Positions 47,520-57,969 are shown, counted from the first letter of the stretch. The stretch: 64,000 nucleotides of DNA from Toxonevra muliebris (GCA_963691655.1 OY829328.1:3748204-3812203); one strand, 5' to 3'. Notes: generated from the letters alone by a model not told the origin. Numbers and translations are program-made.

Positions 47520-49180
47520 TCTTACTGGATTCTTACTTGGATTCTTGGTGCAACTTTTCGGTTTTCACATAAATTCAAATTCATATTCTCTCCTTCTCAC
47601 GATTACGATTTTCTTTTACGCGCTTCTCAACTTCACCTACATTGCTTTTGCAAAATGCACACGCATTAATGCGTGAGTGTGTGTGAATTTTTATGCGTGC
47701 GCAAATAAATTCTAAGTCTTCCAGTTTCTCAAAAACAGGTTCTCGTTTGTTTATTATCAAAACATTTAATTATATAATTACAAGTAGTTTTTGCAATATC
47801 TTAAATATAATATAAAATATCAGCCAATAGCGTTGATTGCTAAATTTTTGTTTTCGAAATTTCTTTTTTAATTTCCTTTCGCGTTCATAATTTCTGAAGA
47901 GTAATAAAAACGAGAAATCTGATCAAATTAATCTCGAAATTCACGATAGGAACACAAAGACAGGTTAGAAGGCACGCTTTGTAAGTCCTCCGGTGAAATC
48001 TGGTTGGCTTAACTTGAATGGAATCTTCAAAGCACGCAAAGTAGGAGACGACAGAGTGTTACTGGGAAATCTGGATAGGTATTTGAAAAAAAACCAATGT
48101 GTACAAAATGATAAGATCACAAAAACAAATTCAAAAAAAATGAAACAAATTGGATTTGGATTACTTACGAAATACTTAATGCAGTTTAAGCAACTGTTTG
48201 GTGTTTGAGTAGTAAAAAAAAGATAGTAGTGCTGTTTACCCTAATAACTGCTACAAGATGGGAATCACTGAAAAGAAGCAGCTTCTTCTTTGTTCGTCCA
48301 CTTTTATTCGATTCCCACAAGGATTGTTCTGGAACTTGGTTCGACTATGCTGAAGCTCAGCTCACTAATTTTATACAATACAAGTCAAATTGCCTTGTTA
48401 CATACTTTTCTTATTTTTCTTCAATTGTTATCAAAAGCTTAAAGTGGTAATGAAAGGACCACAAAAGCCTAAGGCATTTATGTTTCTAGTTGGCAAAATC
48501 TTTCAGTCATACCCACCACAAATTCCATTTATTTTCTAATTCTCACGACTTTAGAGTGCAAAGATTATTTCCTTTTCATTTCCATCTCATATTGTAAGTT
48601 TTGCTCAAGTTCGTAGATTAGAATTATCTTCTTAAGTATTTCTCCCGTTTGCTTCGCATTCATTACCAAGAAACTAGTTCCGATTCTAGTAAACTCCTTA
48701 CCACCAGTTGCATTCATGTATTTGAATAGTTTTTTCAAATGATAAGACAACACGAAATGCATGTATGTATGTATGTATCTGTGGCTGAAGTGCTAAATGC
48801 AGGAAACTTGTTTGCTTAATTCTAAGCTGTCATTCTGCAGTTAGCTTACTTATTTATTGCTGATGCATAAAAATTAATTAACAAGTAAAAAACTTTTCTT
48901 AAGCAATTTCTGCTTTTGCAAGTTAGCCATTGCCAGCCAAGAGGTGGTGCCGTATATAAAGATTTTTATTTTCTATTTTTGAGTTTTAACTACGCCGAGC
49001 ATTAAACCAAATCTCCCTACGTAGCAGTCCAGGACATTAACCACTACCCCACGGCGACTTAAATACCTTCACTGTAATGAATTTAACATTTCTTTTTACC
49101 AAAATCTAGTAATAAAAGCTATTGTAAATTACGTATTAGAAATAACTGAAGTTTTTTTGGATCCTTAAAGTTTTACTTTT
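47520..49180. other. Intergenic DNA
   Basis: It contains a SINE copy (48886-49058) and a short (TGTA)n tract near 48763-48777; nothing else was recognised. Confidence 0.45.
48886..49058 (-). mobile_element. tRNA-derived SINE copy, second of its type
   Basis: Read on the minus strand, it begins GCCGTGGGGTAGTGGTTAA (box-A-like), continues CTGCTACGTAGGG and TTTGGTTTAATGCTCGGCG (decayed box B), and ends in a body with GGCTGGCAATGGC. It matches 8780-8968 block by block. Confidence 0.6.
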
Positions 49181-49338
49181 CACTTTATTTAACTAAACAA
49201 TATTAAAAAATTTACAACATTTCGTAATTTATAACTTAAATTAATATAATTTTATCATTTTAATACACAAAATTCAAGTATATATTAGACTAAGCATTTA
49301 AATAAATAAACACCCAAAACTGGACACTTAATTTTTAT

Positions 49339-49806
49339 TCAATAAAATCCATAGCTTTTGCGTTTATTAGATTTATGTTTTCTTGAATGTCGTAATTCGT
49401 TAGCATCTGATCTTTTATTGGTTACAAATGGTGTATTTCCCTTACCAACTACTTTAAGAATTTTAGAATTGCGTCTACGTTTTCCAAAACTATTCGCTGT
49501 TGCTGTATCTGGATTATAAGCATCAAATTGCAAATATTTCCTTGATGGCTTCATCATCGCATCCACATTTTCATATTGCATAGAGTTTTGTGATGCAGTA
49601 GCGTCGTAATTATTAAATTGACGTGACTTCCGTATGGTGTCCTTAACAAATGCAAGTGACCAAACGACAGGATCCAGACTGGCATCATAACCGACTTGAT
49701 GCGACTGCCAAGGTGCGTAAGGTGCAGCCTCACAGTAACCGACTGCAGAAAGTAATAAGCTCAAGACAAGGTTAAACGATAATATTAAATATTTTAATAA
49801 CATCAT
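49339..49806 (-). CDS. Secreted basic preproprotein with multiple dibasic sites (155 aa)
   Basis: ATG at 49806 (a second Met follows at once), TGA at 49339. The signal peptide is residues 1 to about 27 (ending YCEAA). A segment with Trp and Tyr (APYAPWQSHQVGYD) leads to a furin-type RKSR at 59-62, followed by QFNNYDATASQ. The rest is not Gly-rich: it has FGKRRR at 107-112, KR at 131-132 and KRK at 148-150, and ends SYGFY. FGKRRR is what a C-terminally amidated peptide precursor would show (Phe, Gly amide donor, basic cleavage). The layout of signal, pro-segment, R-x-x-R and then Q-start matches its Gly-rich neighbours, so it may be a diverged member or an unrelated peptide precursor. The highly basic tail also fits a matrix-binding protein. 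I do not recognise the family. Confidence 0.82.
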   Translation of the reverse strand: MMLLKYLILSFNLVLSLLLSAVGYCEAAPYAPWQSHQVGYDASLDPVVWSLAFVKDTIRKSRQFNNYDATASQNSMQYENVDAMMKPSRKYLQFDAYNPDTATANSFGKRRRNSKILKVVGKGNTPFVTNKRSDANELRHSRKHKSNKRKSYGFY

Positions 49807-49864
49807 TTGGATTGTTGCTCGTATACGGAGAGTCGACGTCTATATTCGACGTGATGCAATTTTA

Positions 49865-49905
49865 AACTGTTGCACTTTCAACTTGCAAACCATTGCTCTT
49901 ATATA
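49865..49905 (-). promoter_or_regulatory. TATA promoter of the 49339-49806 gene
   Basis: TATATAAG on the minus strand (49898-49905) with an ACAGTT initiator-like site whose A is at 49868, 37 nt downstream. Confidence 0.5.
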
Positions 49906-50210
49906 CGAGTAGGTACTTATAATTGTGTATATCTGCACACATGTATGTCCACGTACAGCATGGCAAGGTAACATTTTGTAAAATATGCTGCGTGATAAGT
50001 CGCACAAAATCAGAAATTTTGTTGCTCTCGCTTTGTTTTCACTTGTTTTGTTTGGTATTTCTTTGTCTGCACATTTTCCCATTTTCTTTTCCTTGTAAAT
50101 TTTCTTTCCGATGTTTATTTTTTCCCCTTTTTTTTATTGTTCGTAAATCCCCTTATGTCTTTAGCTATTGTGTGTTTAAATTCTCAATAAATAGAACACA
50201 ACAAAGCAAA

Positions 50211-50719
50211 TTAAGGGGGTCGCCTGGTATAGAATGCCAAAAACAAATACTTGCAGATTTTTTTATTTGTAAAACTATTCAATATTTCTTTTTTCACTAT
50301 ATGGTATAGTGTTTATTGTTTACATATTTAAGAGTTCAAACCAATTTTGTAATGCAATTTTATACAAAATTGAGGAAGTTATAGCAATTAATGTGGAAGG
50401 GCCTCCGAAAATTCTTCATTTACGGCGTGCACTCGCGTCACAGAGAATTGTTCGAAAAAACAAAAATATATAGATCATAAAAATTTGAAAAATTCACGAT
50501 TTGAAAAAAACAAATATTTTTTAGCATAAAATTTACATATTTTTTGTTTATAACTTTTTGAAAACGTGTTTAAAAGTTCAAGCATGCATGACTGCTGTAC
50601 CACCGTCCGCCAAGTTATACACCCGTAACTTTCAATCGACTGTGAACATGCACAGAAGCGATTTAAACAAAACAAAAATTTAGATTTTGTTGACTCTTTA
50701 TACCAGGCGACCCCCTTAA
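50211..50719. mobile_element. TTAA-flanked MITE, 509 bp
   Basis: Perfect inverted ends GGGGGTCGCCTGGTATA (from 50215; reversed and ending at 50715) are each bordered by TTAA (50211-50214, 50716-50719). This points to piggyBac-type insertion. No open frame lies inside. Confidence 0.7.
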
Positions 50720-53048
50720 GATTGCATTTGAGCTTTATAAAATTTCATAAATTTTTAGAACCATTTGAATTGTACTTGATATTTCGACAGTCAACAAAAG
50801 TGTAGTAAATTTGATAGCCAAGCAATTGTGACGGATTAGATATGGTGAGAGGTTTATCCTTTGTCCAAAAGCAGCAGTAGCACAATGTAACGTTATTCAG
50901 CAATGGAATTGTGCCTTCAAAAACAATAAAATTTGACATGGTATCGATGCATCTATGCAAAAATATTCTAGGTCGACTTGAATGTTTTGGGGGTTTTTTC
51001 AAGGAATCGCAGAGAAAAATCTGTCAAAATATGATACTTACGTCTCGAATAGAACAAGAACTGTAAACTGTGAATTATTTATATCTTTAATCTCCTTATC
51101 TTCATGTCTTTAGCTGGTGCATATTTTATAAAAATCTATACAAAATCTTATATGTAAATAGTAAAAACAATCAGAAGTTATTTCATGTTTTTTACTTTTT
51201 GTTATTATCAACTGTAGAAAAATAGCAAAGCACAACGAAAAATCCTGTGATACGGTTTTAAAATTAATGATTTTTGGCGGCAGTGTGTCAATAGGAGTTT
51301 GAAAAGCGCTGCGGGTGTCTTGAACGAAAAAAAAACTATTACTTCAAACAGTTTTGTTTGTAGACAGACATACAATAAGTATTACATGAATGGAGCCAAT
51401 GTAGCAGCATGTTGTTACTAATTGATGAAAGAAAAACAAATTTTATTTTTTTCCAAATATATTGAGAGTCAGTCTAGCATGTTTATTTTTACAGGGTATT
51501 GGAGAAATTGAATCACTTTTAGTTGATCATAGAAAAAATAGTTCATATTGATCTTGGTTATTTACTACATAATTTCCTTTGCATATCCGCGGAAGGAAAA
51601 TATTCGCTTTAATTTCGATTTTTGGTGTCGCTTCGGTACGGTTTTTTCATTCAGCACACATTTTATATGCACATAAAATTATTGTGCATAATTATTCTCA
51701 TACTGCATGCAATAAAAAAAAACAAAGAAATCTATTAATAAACTGCATGAGATTATAGAATCAACCTTTAGATAAAATAGAAAACAAATAACAAACAATG
51801 TCTAGAATGTTAGGCTCCTGTGTAAAGGATGCTTAAGGTTAAAATAAAATACACGAAAAATCATATAGTGCACTCAAACATTTATGTATGTATGTAGGTC
51901 CAAAGTTATTTTAGTTTAAATACATATGCACATATATGGCTTATGCAATAATAACAGCCGACTTGGGTACAAAACTGATTTACAAATAGCCTTTTGTGAC
52001 ATACACGGGGTTCGATTAAGGCCTTCAAAACCAACAGTGAGAAAATCAGCCGACGAAGGGCCCTGCTTTTTCTCATTTTGTGAAAATTTCAGAGAGAACC
52101 TCCAAGTACTTTTGAAGATATAGACGGTTATAGTGCCGACGTAAGTTTATTTTATATGATAAAAACCGATAGTCAATTTTCAGGTTCTGATTGCATCTAA
52201 TATATTTTTAACCGGATTTTTCAATGGAACACTGCCGAAAATTCCATCTCTTACCATTTAAGTGCTGCTTAGCCAACAACAGTTTTCCACCCTATGAAAC
52301 ATCACACTATTACAATGTTTGAAATGCGATTATCTCAAAACTATGTTTTTGAAGTTACGACACTTCTATTGTCATGGTGCGATATGTTCTTCAACACAAC
52401 AATGGCACAAGACATTATAGAAAAAATAAGTTTGGTAAATTCTTTCCTCAATTTGCAATGTTATTTTTAAGAAAAAAAGTCGTATTGTTGAGAAAACCAA
52501 TTTTATCGGCCGCCATTTTGTTGGTCAAACAAAATAATCGTAGTATGTCCTGGGGCCACAGTCAGAATTTTTCAAAGGTCATTTTTTTCAGACTTTCCAG
52601 TAAGCCGCAATCGAGCATGTCTCCAAAAAAAAAAACGGTGTACAATTTTTTTTAAACTATTGCATAGTTTTTTCTTGTACTTACTCTTATAAAGACTTCA
52701 AGTCTTTAAATATATGTATGTCATAAAAATTCCAGAGTCAAAAAGTGCATTTTTATTAACCTAACAGCCCTATAAAAATTACTAAAAATGCGGACTAAAA
52801 AAGTGCAATACCCCTTTAAACTTTTGTATATTTTTTCACGGCGAAATCAATGAAACTGAACCCAGGAGAAAATAGATTCAATTCCGACTAAATGAAGTTC
52901 TGGTTTATTAATACCGATTTTTAGGTTTTCAAGAAATCTTATGTAAAATTTCGCGCTCTTTTCAATGGTTTAATTTACCGAAAATGTCTGTTCTGAGTTC
53001 AAAAAGCGAGACAAGAGTCTACCACGCTGCTACTAGATAACCGAAGCG
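50720..53048. other. Intergenic DNA
   Basis: No gene or bounded repeat was recognised over about 2.3 kb. Confidence 0.4.
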
Positions 53049-53239
53049 ATGGTTGGACCTACAGTTTAACGCCGGTTTAGAACTGCAGTGTGGCAATTTG
53101 TTATCACTTGGTGGTTTTGCCATTGCCTACTAAAAGGTGTACTTGTATACTTTCTTATAATTCTCATTTAATTCATATCGATAGTGAATATAAGAAAATT
53201 ATAAGAATTAACCACCAGACCAAGACGGGAATCGTAACC
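53049..53239 (-). mobile_element. tRNA-Glu-like SINE, truncated copy C
   Basis: It shares the body of copy B: GTTGGACCTACAGTTTAACG at the left, and TTAACCACCAGACCAAGACG followed by a decayed box B at the right, where it stops. The tRNA head upstream of box B is missing. Confidence 0.7.
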
Positions 53240-53260
53240 GATAAATAATATATTGTTTAG

Positions 53261-53573
53261 TTAGGTTAGGTTGGAGTGGCTGTCGAGAGACACACTTAGG
53301 CTTGAACGGCCCATTGTGATACCACATAGTTGGACCTACAGTTTAACGCCGATTCCGAACGGCGGTGTGGCAATTTTTTATCGGCTTGGTGGTTTTGCCA
53401 TTACCAACCAATGTGTGTACTTGTACACTATCTTATAATTCTCATACACTTCATATTGATAGTGAATATAAGAACGTAATGAAAATTAACCACCAGACGA
53501 AGACGGGAATCGAACCCGAACCTCCAAGATGAAAGTCTAGTGCACTATCCACTAGGCTATCGAGGTCGTCTTA
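53261..53573 (-). mobile_element. tRNA-Glu-like SINE, full-length copy B
   Basis: On the minus strand the head reads GACCTCGATAGCCTAGTGG, then CTAGACTTTCATCTTGGAGG with a TTC anticodon position, then GGTTCGGGTTCGATTCCC, a well-kept box B. The body follows, with GGTAATGGCAAAACCACC and GGAATCGGCGTTAAACTG. The 3' end is TCCAACCTAACCTAAC. It is 313 bp long and the best preserved of three copies in the window. Confidence 0.82.
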
Positions 53574-54520
53574 TTATATAATAATATAATAATATTATTT
53601 AGTTATGCATACATTTTTTAAAACGCATTTATACCGCGATTGGGGTTTTGGTCCTTAACTTTCTCTACTTAATTTTTCTATTTTAGTTTAAACGTTTAGA
53701 CACTTTTGCCAATAAGCCAAGTTGCTTCCAGAATTTTGTGCTTTTCAAATGTATTCCTGTGCTTATGTTCATACCATAATTACATAATTATTCGCCCTTC
53801 ATTTACCATCATTATCACCTCCTCCGAATTAAGCGAAAATTTTTGTTTCTAGACAACAACACTCAATTTCTATTTCTTCGCTTTAGTGATTTATGACATC
53901 TAATGCATTGTATAAATATTTAATAAAACTTATGTAGGTACTTTGTATTTAAGTATTCATCAACTTGACTCAGCATCTACCAAGAAATTATGATACAATT
54001 GCTACTAAGCCAAGGTTAATCAAATCAAAGGTATAGTATGAGATCAATATGAGATCAAGAAATTGTATAATAACAAAATAGGAAAACCATGTTGCAAACT
54101 TACTAATCAAAATGAACTTCAGCCAAAAGTTACATACGTTTAAGCAAGTAAATATTTGCTCCTAATATGCGTAACTATTTGCCTAAAGAAGCCAGCCGAA
54201 GTATTTGAGACGCCACCCAACGTCGAGTTGAACCCTTTGTACGTACGCTTTGCTTGTTGCCAAACCCCTGGAAAAATAAATACTAAGAAATAATTAACCA
54301 TACATATAAATATATATAAACGAAAGTAAAGTACATAAAAATATTTGTTCGAATAAATTTACATGAGAAATTAACACCTCAAAGTTTAAAAAAATTTTGG
54401 TAATACTAACAAAATCAAAACAGTGACTGTGGTAATAGAAAAGTAAATTTCGGAATCTATAACGAAGCTCTGAATCAAAAAATGCTGAAAGTCAGTTGGA
54501 TCAGAAGTTAGTATATGAAC
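53574..54520. other. Intergenic DNA upstream of the 54652 gene
   Basis: An ATA/TAATAT tract lies next to the SINE at 53574-53600. Nothing else was recognised. Confidence 0.4.
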
Positions 54521-54524
54521 GAGG

Positions 54525-54558
54525 TATAAAAGCGTTTCGCTTTTTTCTAAACTCATAA
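54525..54558 (+). promoter_or_regulatory. TATA promoter of the 54652 gene
   Basis: TATAAAAG at 54525-54532 with TCATAA at 54553-54558, its A 30 nt downstream. Confidence 0.55.
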
Positions 54559-54651
54559 GTACACGATTAGATCGAAACCACAAGAGAAGTGTGAAACACA
54601 AGAAGATAAACTGAATTCGCATTAATCAATCACTAAATAATCATACCAATA

Positions 54652-55029
54652 ATGAAATATTCAGTATCACTTTTTGTAGTCATCGCAATATATTTTTGCC
54701 ACAACATTAGCTGCACTCAGGCCTTACCCTTGGAAGGGTATGCCGCCACTGTACCAGTTGTCGCTGGTGCTCCAATTACTCTTTTAGATGTGGAGAGTGC
54801 AAATCAATCCGCAGTGGATGCAAATGCAGGAGATAGTCAATTGCAACGTTCAGCGCGTGGTCTTGGTTTACTGAGTGGCAAATTCGGTGGACATGGCGGT
54901 GGTCTTGGTGGTTTAGGTCATGGTTTCAAAGGATTTGGTGGAGGTTTTGGAGGTGGTCTTGGATTCGGCAGTTTTCATGGTTTTGGTGGTGGATTAGGTG
55001 GACTTTTCGGCAAGAAGTTCTTTGGTTAA
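54652..55029 (+). CDS. Secreted furin-type Gly/Leu/Phe preproprotein (125 aa)
   Basis: Single exon, ATG at 54652, TAA at 55027. The signal peptide is residues 1-24 (ending NISCTQA). The pro-segment contains PITLLDVESANQSAVDANAGD and ends at RSAR (66-69). The mature part (70-125) starts GLGLLSGKFGG and alternates GGLGG, GFKGFGG and GFGSFHGFGG, ending LFGKKFFG. It has no acidic residue after the cut and carries Lys and His, so it is cationic, with Phe/Leu at regular spacing, features common in Gly-rich antimicrobial peptides. LLDV in the pro-segment also occurs in the 37429 gene (LLDVDAGQG), followed by a related stretch up to the cleavage site, so the two prodomains may be homologous. AATAAA at 55123-55128, close to the 3' end of the facing gene. 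Confidence 0.9.
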   Translation: MKYSVSLFVVIAIYFCHNISCTQALPLEGYAATVPVVAGAPITLLDVESANQSAVDANAGDSQLQRSARGLGLLSGKFGGHGGGLGGLGHGFKGFGGGFGGGLGFGSFHGFGGGLGGLFGKKFFG

Positions 55030-55174
55030 TTAACAGCGTTGATGAGAAGAAAAAGAATGTAATGTTGTAATGCCAAATATCTAATCGTATGTAATTCTAG
55101 TGTAAAATGTTTTTATAATTCTAATAAATAGTGTTAAAAAAAATTGTATCCTCGATCGTTTCATATTTAATAAT

Positions 55175-55822
55175 TTACAAACTTATTCCTGTTTTATTTG
55201 CATCTTTCTCATTTACAATATGACTCCCACGTAATATACTCGTACTATTTGCTAAATTTCCTACTTCAGTTGTGTCTGTTCCTACTATTTCGCTGACAGT
55301 GGAAATAATATTGTACGGTGGTTCGCTATCGTCCATCAGCTGAAACTTTTGACTCAAAGCGCCATAATATTGCAAAGGAAACATTGCAGTTGTTGTTGTC
55401 ATTTTTCCTTTATTCATGCGCTGTTTAATTCTTTGAAGCACTGGTTTCCTTTTCTTTGCATCAGTTGTATAATTTCCCGACATCGAAGAACTTTCCATAC
55501 CCTCCTGCTTCATTGGCATATTTAAATGCTGAAAGGTATTCTTAGCACGCATGCGCAGGTTACCCATAAATGTTTTCAAATTGTTGCGTATAACAAATAA
55601 AAGAGTTTGTTCTAAAATTAATGAAATGAGTTCATATTCTTCCGAAACTTTAACATTTCAGTTACCTGAATTACCATCGAATTCAGCAGTTTCTGCTTTT
55701 TCATCGAGTTCGCCACTTCTGAATCGATTTCTTTCAATGCTATTAACATTACATGCCACAAAATTCACAACACAAAATAGTAAAAGTGTGAGTTGAAGTC
55801 TGCAAATATTTCGCTTGAACAT
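55175..55822 (-). CDS. Two-exon secreted protein, not Gly-rich (197 aa)
   Basis: Exon 1 is 55666-55822: ATG at 55822, a signal peptide (MFKRNICRLQLTLLLFCVV and on to about residue 25), then an acidic stretch with RSGELDEKAETAEF. A 54-nt intron (55612-55665, GTAACT...TTTTAG) joins in phase 1 to exon 2 (55175-55611). Exon lengths 157 and 437 sum to 198 codons with the stop. Exon 2 gives VIRNNLKTFMGNLRMR, a basic cluster (KKRKPVLQRIKQRMNKGK), a Thr run, FPLQYYGALSQ and a hydrophilic tail ending KTGISL. An alternative donor (GTAATT) 9 nt upstream keeps the frame. It lacks a Gly-rich domain and I do not recognise it. A TATATAAA lies at 55890-55897. A variant polyadenylation signal ATTAAA (complement) is at 55167-55172, so the 3' end closely faces the 54652 gene. 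Confidence 0.78.
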
Positions 55823-55889
55823 TTGTCATAAAAAACTAAAAACAAAAATATCAACTTGCTAAATGTTAACGTACGTTAAAAACCTTTTA

Positions 55890-55897
55890 TTTATATA
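55890..55897 (-). promoter_or_regulatory. TATA box of the two-exon gene
   Basis: TATATAAA on the minus strand, about 70 nt before the exon 1 start codon. It supports exon 1 as the true 5' end of the gene. Confidence 0.5.
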
Positions 55898-56070
55898 GTG
55901 GTTGATTTAAATTGAAGCCAGCAAATTCATCTTTATTTCCGAAAATCTTTGCATATGTATCTTTAATTTATTGACTTTTAGGGTAATAAAACTAATTGGT
56001 TTCTCTGGTGTGTTAATGAGCTGGAAGAAAAATGCAAGTTGTAAAATTTAATTATTTGTATAAACATTTA

Positions 56071-56936
56071 CAGGGTGTATATAACAAAATAAAAATATTT
56101 TTATGCAGACGCTTTCACAATCGAACACAGCCAAAAATGAAAGCGTTAGACAAAGTGGTTGGATTACAAATTCATCTCAGGAAAAAATTTTGAATAGACC
56201 ACCAACATCTCTCTAAATTCATAATGAAATTGAAATGTTTATTGGACTGTTGTAATCACCCACTTGAACCATGGCTTTAGACAGACATAAACTACAGACT
56301 TCTCAATACCTCGAAAAACATAACACCCATACCGCCGTTTAGCGATCCGTTTTTTCGTTGCATTCATATTTTAGAAAGTCAATAATATTGAGTATTTAAT
56401 GCAGCGTAACTTGTTGATAATTCCGATCCTACTACTAGTCTACTGCCCTCTATTGGTCTTTGCATCTTTCTTATTACATTTTGGAGAAAAAAAAAAATGT
56501 TTACCCTTCGCTCCAGCAGCAGTTAAACGAAATTATATATATATATATAAGATATAATCTTTCAGAATCAAGTCTCTGAAGTGCCCTCCTTATGGGCACA
56601 CTCCATATTATTTTACTTCTTGTTTTCTACGGATCCTTGCAGACCCTGCCGTCTTGTCTCAATGCGATAGAATATTTCGGCCAACCTTAATAATTTGATA
56701 GCATGGAAAGCCGCAATATAGTTGGCCCCATTTAAACTTAAAATCTTCTCTGTTTCTACCCATCCTCTTCATCCTTTTTTCAGAAACAAGAAACAGTAAA
56801 CTAATTCGACAGCCATAAATGCTTTGCTCCGGGAAGCATCAATTTCGTGAACATTCAGAATTCTGTTCCATTTTTGAATAGGACCGGTTATTATGAAATA
56901 GATATTTGTAATCAAAGTGATTTTCCGTTCACCCTG
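56071..56936. mobile_element. Possible TA-flanked element, 866 bp
   Basis: CAGGGTG at 56071 and CACCCTG ending at 56936 form short inverted ends flanked by TA. The repeat is only 7 bp (8 if the outer A is counted), so this is tentative. The same right end (CACCCTGTATT) appears at 63988-63998, suggesting a dispersed family. Confidence 0.35.
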
Positions 56937-57456
56937 TATTTACTTACTTTCTTTTTCATTAAAATTTGATGAGCTCGATATCTATGCATATCATATAAAA
57001 TTAGGCTTTTATATTATTTGTTATCCAACTGAGGCATGAAGGAAATATAAAAATAAGCCCAAAAATAAGCATAATTCACAAGTTGTTTTGTTTTAAAAAT
57101 ATTTTGCCCAGCTCAGGTTAACGTTCATATGATTTTTAGCATGAAACCAAATTCCCAAATTTTTTGAATTCTCTTTGTAGTCAAATCAAAAAAGTCAAAA
57201 CAAAATTTATAACTCAAACAGACCACTGAACAAATGGCCAATAATAGAATTTTAATATCGGCTTAAACTGATATCATTCAAACTCGGAACACATCACAAC
57301 TGGATAGGCAGCTAATGGACACCCCAAAAACAGAAATCCGAATAAATAGATTTATTTGAACATATTTTCTTTATTTTGACACTTTCTTTATACTATAATT
57401 AATACCACTTTAAGAATATCATAATTCCAATTAAAACAAAGAGTACATAGATGTTT

Positions 57457-57879
57457 TTATCCATAATAACCACCGCCCCCATAACCATAGCCGCCAACAC
57501 GGTTAACAACACGCGTGTGCGTTACAACACGTGTGCGTTGAAAACCTCCTCCTCCTCCATAAAAACCACCACCACCACCACCGAAACCCGGCCGACCAAA
57601 ACCAGGACGACCATAACCGAAACCGGGACGACCATAACCGAAACCAGGACGACCATAGCCTCCACCAAAACGTCGTGGATAACCAAATTGGCGTCTTTTG
57701 CGTTCAGCAGTATTTTCATGACCTTGCGGTTCCAATGTTAGTACTTTTAGGTCTTCGGCAGGCAGCATCGGTGGCGCCTCTGTAACTTCTGCAATTACTT
57801 CAACTTCAGCAGCATAAACTTGATTAGCATAATATAAATATCCAATAAGGCAAATTATGGGAAGTTTTAAGAAACACAT
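57457..57879 (-). CDS. Secreted furin-type GYGRPGF preproprotein (140 aa)
   Basis: ATG at 57879, TAA at 57457. The signal peptide is residues 1 to about 23 (MCFLKLPIICLIGYLYYANQ and VYA). The pro-segment is acidic (AEVEVIAEVTEAPP) and ends GHENTAERKRR, with a strong furin site RKRR at 60-63. The mature part (64-140) starts QFGYPRRFGGGYG, has three GYGRPGF units, a GRPGFGGGGGG run, then a Val/Thr/Arg block (TRVVTHTRVVNRV) containing two VVxxTRVV-like turns, and ends GGYGYGGGGYYG. It is strongly basic because of the Arg. The hydrophobic block between two Gly domains recalls the beta-strand core of chorion or cuticle proteins. A polyadenylation signal candidate is at 57370-57375 (complement). 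Opposite-strand frames here are shadows. Confidence 0.9.
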   Translation of the reverse strand: MCFLKLPIICLIGYLYYANQVYAAEVEVIAEVTEAPPMLPAEDLKVLTLEPQGHENTAERKRRQFGYPRRFGGGYGRPGFGYGRPGFGYGRPGFGRPGFGGGGGGFYGGGGGFQRTRVVTHTRVVNRVGGYGYGGGGYYG

Positions 57880-57931
57880 TGTTGTTATTTATTTATGCAG
57901 TATGTACTTAATTATGATAAGCTTAGAATGA

Positions 57932-57968
57932 AACTGAAATCGCGTTGAAATCTAAGCATATATTTATA
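57932..57968 (-). promoter_or_regulatory. TATA/initiator promoter of the 57457-57879 gene
   Basis: TATAAATA on the minus strand (57961-57968) and a consensus TCAGTT (57932-57937), 33 nt from the first T to the initiator A. Confidence 0.65.
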
Positions 57969-57969
57969 C

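Noticed and set aside
53500..53573. tRNA-Glu gene
   Set aside because: The box A, anticodon-like loop and box B belong to the head of a SINE; the acceptor stem is not complementary, and the same head recurs at 35947.
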